Positions 46,835 to 57,500 of a stretch of 64,000 bases of DNA are shown in pieces. Both the position numbers and the translations under genes were made by a program. This stretch comes from Phlebotomus papatasi (lineage: Eukaryota; Arthropoda; Insecta; Diptera; Psychodidae): positions 44,650,712 to 44,714,711 of the forward strand of contig NC_077224.1 of the NCBI RefSeq assembly GCF_024763615.1. Direction: 5' to 3'. Below the pieces are notes generated by a model. That model was not told the DNA's origin. It was given only the letters and a program-made list of their open reading frames with translations, and did not search any database. Position 1 is the first letter of the stretch, and each line of letters starts with the position of its first letter.

Positions 46835-47557
46835 AAGTTAAGTTATTTATTAAGCGTTTTTAAGGACTGCACAAATAAATAAAAACTCTAGTTTTTTACC
46901 ATATTTTTAACGTTTTTACTGCTCAAACTCTACAAAGCTCAGTAGAGAGTGCTCAGAGCACTGTATCTCTCAATTTTGAGTCATATAAAGAAGTTCGGCT
47001 CCTTAGCTGCCCCTGGCCCAGGCTCACTACCGGTTATAACCGAAAACTATTTTTTTCCGAAATTTAATTATATTACTCCTAAGGTGTATTTGAACAATAT
47101 ATTAAAGTGATGTATAAATCGGTAAAAATCGGTTGTTGTGAACCGGTTATGAACAGTTAAATGATTTTTATACGAAAATCAATTTTATTACTCTTAAAAC
47201 CATTTTGTGGTACCTTTGAGTGACTTATGAAACGGATCAAATCGATTAAGAATCGATAAACGGTTAATTATAACAAAAATAATGATTTGACTAAATTCCC
47301 ATCAGTTTCCTCCTACCTAAGCCGTTTCTCGGCTTAAGCTGACAGACGGATTAGTTATAAACTGATGGAAATTAAATGTGATCAATATATTGATTTCAAT
47401 TATGTTAAGCTGTCTCTCGGCTTAAGTCTTAAGTCATTTTAGGTCATAACATAACTCACGAGTTCGACCTCTTCACAAATCCACGATCCTATGTCACTGG
47501 AATTGTTTTAATTTTGTCGGATGCAGTAAAATAAATTACCTAACTTTTAAGGTAACT
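46835..47557. other. Intergenic stretch with diverged local duplication
   Basis: Around 47040-47290 two related stretches (AATTATATTACTCCTAAGG and AATTTTATTACTCTTAAAAC with similar surroundings) suggest an old local direct duplication of roughly 120 bp. No gene seen. Confidence 0.35.
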
Positions 47558-47577
47558 TTTGGCTTTTGACAAAATTT

Positions 47578-47851
47578 TGACAAAAAGGGCACTCAATGGG
47601 TCAAGTGGTAGAGCACTCGCTCTATGATGCAAGTGTCCCGGGTTCGAATCCCCTTTAGGTCACCAGGAATTTTTCTGGCGTTAAAGGTGTTCGGATTGCA
47701 TCCAGTGAGCTTTACTGCACTTGCTTCCACGGGCATGGGACTGACAACCTCATCCCGTACAAGAAAAAATAATAATGCGTGTCTAGAAATCCCCTTGTGG
47801 GAAGGCCTAGTTCCTTCATGGAATGTTGCGCCAGCATTATTATTATTATTA
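47578..47851 (+). mobile_element. Complete tRNA-derived SINE with 20-bp target duplication
   Basis: The head 47587-47663 has pol III promoter boxes (CAAGTGGTAGAGCACTCGC; GGGTTCGAATCCC) and ends in GGTCACCAGG. The body follows, then an ATT-repeat tail to about 47851. TTTGGCTTTTGACAAAATTT occurs perfectly on both sides, at 47558-47577 and 47852-47871, which is a target-site duplication. Retrotransposition would need a partner LINE; none is intact here. Confidence 0.9.
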
Positions 47852-47871
47852 TTTGGCTTTTGACAAAATTT

Positions 47872-48549
47872 AATACAGTTTTAATTTTTATCGAAGTACA
47901 GTAAAACACATCTTATTTACAACATATGGGTAAGTCACGAATTTTCTAAGTACCTTAATTACCTAAATTCTTTTTAAATTACTTTGAAAATACACGTGAT
48001 TATTTATTGGAATTAAAGGTCCCTGAACTTAAAGTGGTATTGGAAGTGCAAGAGGTTCTGCAGGTATTGACTTCATTCGAGTTAGCTGACAAATTGTATT
48101 TTCAGTATGAGAGAATCACAGTTCCCATAAGCTGAGTTAACTTTATCCTTAGCTTTTATGAAATATTCTGCCATATTTTCTAAAAATTTAGAGATCAACT
48201 TCCATATGATACGCAAAACTTTTCTATCGGTGAAGCATATCAAATCGCATTCTTCGAAAATACTTTTATGAGAGATAATCTTTTTCCAAAGCGGAAATGT
48301 GAGAAAATGAAGAATAGCTTATCATCTCACGTGAATTCATTATCTGAAACATGAATGAAACATGAGCTCGCACCATGAATAGAAATAGCTCCGTCGTGTA
48401 GGCAAAACTGAGGCTGAGAAAATTCAAGAGGCAAACACTTAATAACGGCTATTGTCTCCTAAAGCTCATTTATCATAATTTTTCACCCCAGCTAACGAGA
48501 GAATAAAAACCGAGAAAATCACGCAGAGTCATCCAATGGGGAAGACAAG
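47872..48549. other. Upstream region of the pickpocket gene
   Basis: No other gene is seen. I could not pick a convincing TATA-initiator pair, which leaves the ppk transcription start unassigned. Confidence 0.4.
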
Positions 48550-51500
48550 ATGGAAAGTCGTCGGTCGTTCTTGGGGAGATATCGTGAGTGCTTGAAGGAG
48601 TACAGCAACAAGACATGTGTCCCTGGATGTCGTTATTCTGTTGAGGAGGGTCGTTCAACTTGGGAAAGGCTTTTGTGGACACTACTTCTGTTGGGAACAA
48701 TTATGGCGACAATCTGGCTGCTTCTTAGTTCCTATGTTTCATTCTCTGAGGCCCCAACTGCAACAGGAAGATCAGTGAACAGAGTACCCATCAATACCAT
48801 CCCATTTCCGGCAGTGGCCATCTGCACTGGTACTCGAATTAGTCGAGAGGCTCTGAAGAATTATACGGATTTCATGTAAGTCTTCTACCACGCGAATCGG
48901 AACTTAAATGAATTCCTAAGAACCAAAGAATGTCTGATACTCTATCTCAAGTACTTGTGGTCTTTGTTTTCATTCATTGACGTACCACTTGACACCCCTG
49001 ACTTAACTACATTCTGAAACATAAGAGGTTTCTTCCGGTATTTCCAATACATTTTAATTACATTGATATTAAGTAGAATCTTCATAGAAGTATGACCAAA
49101 AAATTTTTAAAGTGATATTTCAGTAAGTGTTGCAAGATTTGTATTCAAATAGTTTTCTTTAAAAATAGCTCAAATACCTTCTAATTTTATCGACGTAAAG
49201 CTTAGAAAGAATTCAGTTTATGAATGCAAAAGTGCAATGAATGTGCTTAGACTTATCAACGTACTTCTCCTGAAGAGATACTTGATGTAAATTGCAGAAT
49301 TGATAATAAAGACTTGCCGTTTTCCACAAGTATATAAAGAGTGAATATCTGCAGTGTACTCTCAGTTTTATTTCACAAAGAAAGTTCAAAGATGAAGACT
49401 ACCGTAGTCTGGATTACACTTTTCTGTACCTTTGGTCAGATTCTTGGAGAAGTAGCAAGGTACGACAACTACCGTTTGTACAGTGTTTCTACCAACTCCA
49501 TCAAAGACATCAGCATCTTGAATGATTTGGAAGCAAACAGCGACAGTGTCATCTTTCTATCTAAACCCTCAAAAGTATCCGGTGAAAGTCAGGTTGTTGT
49601 AGCACCTCACAAGTTAGCTGACTTTGTGGATCTTCTTCAACGGCATGGATTGAGGTTCAGGATCTTGGAGAAAAATCTTCAAAGACAAATCGACTTGGAG
49701 CGCAAAATAATGAAGCGTTCCAATCACAAAAGTGACGAATTCGACTTCGACAAATACCATACCCTCGAAGAGCTACACAACTGGCTGCACTCCCTGGAAA
49801 AGAAGTACCCAGAAGTAGTGAAGGTGGTTAGTGCTGGAAAATCTTTTGAGGGTCGTGATTTACTAGGAGTAGAGCTGTCTCATGGCGAAAATAAACCTGG
49901 AGTTTTTGTTGAATCTGGTATTCATGCCCGTGAATGGATCACCCCAGCAACAACGGTCTTCCTTGTTAATGAACTCCTAACAAGCACCGATCCAGACGTA
50001 AGATATCTCGCTGAGAACTTCACCTGGTATGTCTTACCAAGTGTTAATCCTGATGGATATGTGCACACACATGAGAAAAATCGCCTTTGGAGGAAAACCA
50101 GAAAGCCCCATGGAACTTGTGTAGGAGTTGATGCAAATCGAAACTGGGATTTCCATTGGAATGAAGTTGGAGCTAGTAATCAACCATGTTCAGATACCTA
50201 TGCTGGTCCTGAAGCCTTTTCTGAACCCGAAACCGTCGCTGTTTCCAATTATGTGAAAGAACTCAAGGATAAAGTACATTTGTATCTATCTTTCCACTCC
50301 TTCAGTCAGCTCATCATTTTCCCTAATGGGTACACCAGTCAACATGTCGTCAATCATAAGGACCTTCAAGATGTTGGCGATGTAGCTGCTAAGGCTTTGT
50401 CTCAGAGATATGGTACCAAGTACACAGTAGGTCCAATCTACGAAACTATTTATCCAGCTGCTGGAACTTCTATTGACTGGACCTACGGTGCTATGAATGT
50501 CTCCCTCTCCTTCTGCTACGAACTAAGGCCTAAGACTCTTTTCCAAGGTGGATTTCAACTACCTGCTAACCAAATAAGACCAACAGCTTTGGAAACTCTG
50601 GATTCTTTGGTAGCTATGGTAAAGCGAAGTGAAGAACTTAATTACTTCGAAACCGTCTAAGTCTTGACAAAATTCTTGTACATTCAATTGATTTCTTATT
50701 AAAGCGTTATTATTAAAAAGTAATACACAAAATTGTTTTGACTTAAAATAAAACTGATTTCATAAGGTCTATCTTCTCAAGAAAATGATTTGTTTATGGA
50801 AGGTTTATGTCTACTGCCTTCCTCTACTTTGCGGATTCAATCTTGTTAAGTCTTATCCATAACCCTTATCCGTTATCTCATAAGCTGACCCAAAGGACAC
50901 AAATAGGAACAGATACCTTCTTTTTGAAATCTTCACAGCATCTCTTCACAGAGCATAGAAATCAATGAGAAAATTTGAAAAAGATTGCATGATGTCCTTC
51001 TCGTAAAAAAGTGATTTGTGATTGCGATAATTTTTTTTATTAAATACCAAGTAAACGTTTCAGATCTTCATTCAACTAATTTTTAGTTCATATATCCCAG
51101 ACTCTCTGCTTCCTGAACCATTGCCACAATTCCATCCATACTTTCTTCCCCTGTAGGGATGATTTGGTCCGGGGGTAGCAAGAATCCGTAGTGGTCATTT
51201 GAATCAGGTCTCAGCTCAAAAGTGAACGCCAGGGGAACATGCGCTACTCCATGAACCCAATCAATAGATCCTCCAGAAGCAGGGTAGATGGTTTCTTCGA
51301 TGTTTCCATATTCATACGACGTTCCATAGCGTCTGGCAATCGCTCTAACCGTTGCGTTGGATATCCTATCATAGTCCTGGGAGTTCTTCACCTTATCAGA
51401 CGTTCCATAAGGATACAGTAGCAATTGGCTGTAGGAATGCATCGAAACATATAGGCGCAAGTTCGAAATGCTCTTGATGTACGTAGACAGATTTGAGGTT

Positions 51501-54500
51501 TCCTTTTCAGAAAAGGTGTATGGCCCAGCATAGACTTCAGAACAAGAGAAAGAGCTGGATCCAACTTCGTTCCAGTGATGGTTCCAGTTGCGATTGGGAT
51601 CAGCTCCGAAGCAGAAGCCATAGGGACGACGAGTTTTGCGCCACATCCTGTTGGCTCTGAATGTATGCACATAACCGTCTGGATTTACGTTTGGGAAAAT
51701 GTACCAGTCGTAGGTTTGTGCAAGCCTCTTGATTTCGGCATTTTCACTAGTTAAGAGTTCGTTGGCGATAAATGTTGTAGTTGCCGGCGAGATCCACTCT
51801 CGAGCATGAATTCCTCCTGATAAATAATAAAACGAAAATAGAGTTCGCAAAATTCAAGATGAGATCAGATGTACCTACCTTCAAGGAATACAGCAGGATT
51901 GTTAGCACCATGCGAAATCTTAATACCTAGGAGATCCCTGTTTTCATAACTGCTCCCACCAACAACAGTTGTTACAACACCAGGATGTTTAGTTTCAAGA
52001 CTTCTTAGCCATTTGTGAATGTTTTGCAGCCTGTAGTACCGATCCCAACCAAATCCCTCAGAAATAGCCCTCAAATTATTAATCCTTGCATCCTGATCTA
52101 GGACATCTTGAAAATTCTCTTCCACCAGAGTGTAAGCGATAGCCGAAGATTGAAGATCTTCTGTAAAATCTTCAATTCTACTTGGAGATACAAGCACAGA
52201 AACCTCCTGGGGAACTTCCTTTCGTATGGGAGTTAAAACTTCGAGTGTGTTATCAAGATCCAGTTCGAGATTCCGCACAAATTCCACATTTTTCCACGAC
52301 TTGAGATGTAAACTGTAAACCCGGTAGTTATCAAATCGTTCAATTTTATCAAGATGCACAAGAGGAAAATTTACACTAAAAATTGTGATAATCGAAAGAG
52401 CCAGAAAGTGTAATGAGAGCATTTTGTCTTGACTAAATGCAAGTGTTGAATGATAATTCTTCCGATTTTCCTGGGCTTTTATTTCGCAGAAAATTTGGGC
52501 TTTGTTTACACCAGCATAACACTGATTTTTGCTATCTTCATGTGAAACTGAAGGTGAAGCATTACCATTGCCAGTTTGGTAGTGACCTAGTTTAGAATTA
52601 TGAGCTGGCTTAGAAAGATTTGATATTGATGTCAACGGAAGTCTTCAATTAGAAAAAGTGTGGCTCCTAACAATTTAGGTTTTCCTTGGCCTTATCATAT
52701 ATTTTATGAGTCGTTTCCTTTTTTCTTTTATCTCTTGCAGATTTGCTGAACAAAATCGCACAACCGCTAAAATTGCTGACACTTACGAAGGTGTTTACAA
52801 CCACCTTCTCCAGTTAGGATCATTTTATACCCTCACTATTGATCAGGATAATTTCTACCTCTATGATCGACTTCATAGTTTCTTCATGGAATATTATGGA
52901 AATCCTTATCCTCTTCGTGAAATAATAGCTAATGTAATGTTATGTAACTCCTTATAGGAACTTAATCTAATTGTAATGTATAACTTAGGTATCTCCTTCT
53001 TGTGATAGTCTCATATATCAGTGCTTTTGGAATGGTGAAGAAGAAAATTGTTCCAAGATCTTTCAGGAGAATCGTACAGATTATGGTGTTTGCTGTACCT
53101 TTAACTATCAGAGACTTCCTGGTGCAGTAATGGCTGAAATATCTGCTAAAGGTCTAAGCGTTCCATCTGATGTACCTCTTTACGTTAAAGATTCGGAGTT
53201 TAGAGAAGGATTGAGAGTTGTTATTGAACAAAATTCATCAGATCAAATTTATAATATACAATCGTCAATGGCATCTCGTGTTCTCATCTTTCACCCTCAA
53301 GATTATCCTGATATGTCCACAAATGCTTATATCGAACGACAGATTTATCTCTCGGGAGAATTGTTTCTTGAACTGTATCCAGAATCTATCAAGGGCAGTG
53401 ATACTATGCGCCACGTCTCAGCCAAAAAGAGAGGATGCTTCTTTCGTGAAGAAAAGATGTTGTCATTCAAAGGGTTCGATTGATATATCACAAATTAAAT
53501 GCAGTTAGTTTTTAAACTATAATTTAATTTCATCTTTCAGGTTCTACTCTTTCAGTGAGTGCATTTTGGCCTGTAAATTAAGGGATATGATCCATTCATG
53601 TGGATGCTATCCGCATCAATATCCTAACATCTACAATAGAACCCGATGTCTTCTAAGTGATATCTCATGCTTGATCAAATGGAAAAGTATAGCTTAAACT
53701 AAGTTCAGGTCCAGGGACCTTTTATTGATTGGATATTTTTTACAGCTAAGTGGGATAACTTTGAGCCCCATACTATTGAAAATGTCAAAAAGTCAAATAT
53801 TGAGACTCAATGTGAAATGTGCATGCCGACTTGCAATTACATTAAATACGGCACTAGAACGAATTTTGGTATGCTGAACTCTTTAACACTCAATGATATC
53901 TTGAGGCTCACCAAAACCTCCAAGACAAGGTTTTTCAGCGTAGTGCACGTGAATTTTGCTCTACCCTATGCTGTGGAATACCATGTAAGTGGAATATCAT
54001 TGATAAAAGTTAAATAAGTTGGGCTAAAAGTTTAATTACAGCACCATTAGAACTTAATTCCCAATAACAAACCTCCAATATTAAAATAATCGAAGTGCTT
54101 AAAAAAAAAAACGTTATGGTCAATATAAACAGAAAATAAATCAAAAATTACTTTATTTTTGATATTTAGATCACCCAGTACTAAATATCTTCTAAATATT
54201 CATTTTGCAAAACATATATCATAAGTTTTAAGCATTAGGGGGAATTGGGGCACCTTTGAAATTGAGATTTTTCTCCTATGTTTAAGTGAAACCGAACCAT
54301 ATCATAATGTAACGCTCAATTTTATTTAAAAATAGATTAAAAATCCCAATTTCAAAGGTGCCTCACTTCCCCCTAATATCTTCTAAATATTCATTTTGCA
54401 AACAATATTTCGCAAGTTTTAAGCATTAAAGATTTTTTTTTTATTATCTGCTTATTAAATTCTCACTATATATTTTATTAAATTGCTGAACCCCAACAAA

Positions 54501-57500
54501 AATATTTAATTCCTTAACTAAGCAGCTAAATTAAATCACCTTACTTATTAACTTTATGTTTCTGTTACATTTGTAGTTAATACATTTTTAACACTCCAAC
54601 TAATACACTAGAAACATATTAAGTACTTTTAATAAATTTTATTAATTCAATTTGATTTAATTTTGAAGACTTGAGACACATAACTATTTTAAAAACATTA
54701 TAAACGAAATTTAGAAAGCGGCATCGATTTAAAGCGAAGAGTGAAACAAAAAGTATGAAGTTAGTTAAGCACTTAACATTAAGTGCTTAAGTAAGGTTTT
54801 TGTAAAAGGCCTTAATTAGGTTGTGTTGTGGTCTCTTGGGAGCAATTTTCGTCAAAAATCGCTTTTCCGAAAGAAATTGCCTGTACTACTGTAGGGGAAG
54901 GTGGGGCTACTTTGAGCTGTGGGGCTATATTGTTTGTTATACGATTTTTTCGCATATTTCTAAAGAAAACTTACCGTGGTGTCACATATAAGTTTAATAC
55001 TAAGAGTATGAAAAAACGGAAAAAGAGGTGTATAGTGTGCGCAAAATTTCAAAGGGAAAATGACGTGTGTTAAAAAGAGTACACTATAGTGGAGTAATAC
55101 GGTGTATAAGATATTACTGTTTTCTGAATCTATTAATTGCTTTCTCAATCGTATTACATATACAATTCGATTAGTCGTAACTTTCTTTTGACAACTTTTC
55201 ATAAGACGATATTTTCAGTTCAGCTTTATTTTTCTTAAAAATGAGCCCTGAATGCGATATTTTTGAGCCAAAATAATAAAAATGGCACTAATAAACTGCA
55301 AGTTAACTCGAGAAAATTTTTATAAAAAGAAAAATTAATACAAATCCTGATTAGAGAAAATTTTGTATGAAAATTTGTCGTAACTTCCCCAAAAATGGAA
55401 GTTACGACAAATTCTGATAATTTTTTCTTAATTAAGGGCACTTACGATAATTTTTGTTTAAAATAATTTTTATTGGGCTTATAAAAGTTTCTTTTCCTTA
55501 AGTGCGTTTAATAAACAAAATTATGCCGATTCTAAATATGTATATATCTCAAAATCGCAAAAATGAAGTTACGACAAATCCTGATTTAACTGACGAAGTA
55601 TTAATCTTAATATTAATCTTATATATGATATGGTCGGTCATAAGATTTACCATAATTTAATTTAGATCCACATTTGTTTGGTCTATCTAAATAATAGTAT
55701 AAAGTTAAACCACAGTTTCATTTATAAATGTGCGAAAAAATCGTAAAATAATATTGCCCCATAGCTCAAAGTAGCCCCACCTCCCCTAGGGAAAAATATC
55801 AATATTCTGTCAAAAACGTAATTTTTGTCGAAAATTACTCTCCCAATGTGTAGAGGCCTTTAAGGACAGAAAAAAATATTTTCATTAACTATTTAATTAA
55901 TGACTTTCGACTAAGTACTTTTTAAGTACTTACCTTAACGGTTATCTCCGGTGATTGCCAGTGAAAGTGTTATACCAAGAGGAAAAACACTTTTTTAAGC
56001 CTTGCCCAGAGCTTTTAGTCCCGATGTAAACCTTTTTTAGTGGTTGAAAGGGCATGAATTTTTTTATTTTCTTTCTTTTTAGAAAATTTGCAATTTACTC
56101 GACTGAAATAGTGTTTTCACAATTTTGCTTAGGGATCGTGAGTTTTTTAGGGATTTTGCCAATTATTAACTAATGGTTATACAACATTTGTTTTTAAATA
56201 TACTCTATGCAACACCTTATATCGGCTAATGCTCTAGATCTAGATGCTTATAAAAGGATTTATCGGAACTTAAGAATCTCTTGGGTAGCTTACAGTCCCG
56301 GATCACCACCTAAAGGAAGTTTTGACAAAATACTAGGCACTTATTCCAAATTTACGCTCACCAAAGTAAAAAGTTTAACAGAATTTGGGATCTTTGTTGG
56401 AAAAATTTTGAGAATGAAAACACACGTAAGGGCCTTGACAGACCTGGGGATTTGCCGGTAAACGGTTTAATGTAATTATATCGGAAATAATGGTTCAATT
56501 ACATTTCCATAATTTTCCACTAAGTCCTCTCGGCTTAAGTCGTAAAAGTGTTTAGGGCATAAGATAATATTTTGAGGTTATATTTTTCTGACATATCATA
56601 CTAATGCATCTCTTTATATCCAAAACGTTAACTCACGCCAATCTATTCAGATTTTCAGTGTTTATCACAAGATGTTACTCATGTTACTACTTCCATCTAA
56701 AAATGTCTTAATTAAGGAATTATTAGGTAGGGGAGACTGGGGCAAAAAGTCACAAAACGGATATTTTATTTTTTTACAAACTACCCGAGCGCCCCAGAAA
56801 TTTCTAATTAGCGCAGTTTTCTAGGAAATTTACCGCTCTACATCTTTGTGAAAGTAATTTTCCAGTATTTTGTAAGGAAATACGTTTATCGAACCGACTT
56901 CTAAAAGGTAATTTTGTGATCATTCTGAAAAATGCTGGGGCAAATAGTATCAGGCATGGGATATTATCATATTTTGATTCGCTTTGTTACGGGATTCCGT
57001 AAATTAAAAAAAATACCTAGATAACATATTTTCATAGGAAATTTATTCCTCTACAACTTTGTAAAATACCATTTTTTCTAACTGAACGATAAAAACGCTT
57101 TTCAAGCTACTTTAGAAAAAAAAAACACAAAAGACTGCAAATCATTTGACCAATGCGAACAACAAGCCGCGACATATGGCATTGATGTTTTTTTTCCCGT
57201 GAGACATCATAAATTGTTTCGGTTTTCAATACTTTTTGTTCCATACATTTTGTTACTTTTTACCCCAAGTGGTCGTTTTCAATAAAAAGATTTCTTGAGA
57301 GAAGAATCTTTGTAAAATTCTGAAATAGATAACGGTTTCGTATTCAAAGAATCCAAGTCATTTAGGAAATAATCATCAGTGTATAAATTTTGAATAATAA
57401 GTAGGTAATAATTGATATATTCTTCAAGGAAAATATTTCAAATATAGCGCTAAAATTTTTTATATTTTTTGTTTTCAAAATTCCTTGTTCAAATTCTAAG

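Noticed and set aside
47587..47663. tRNA gene suggested by A and B boxes
   Set aside because: The anticodon arm does not fold properly, the sequence continues into a repeated body with an ATT tail and a 20-bp target duplication, and a second copy exists; it is a SINE head.
49341..49391. 17-codon extension of carboxypeptidase A
   Set aside because: Begins with GTG, overlaps the initiator region, and precedes a proper ATG with signal peptide.
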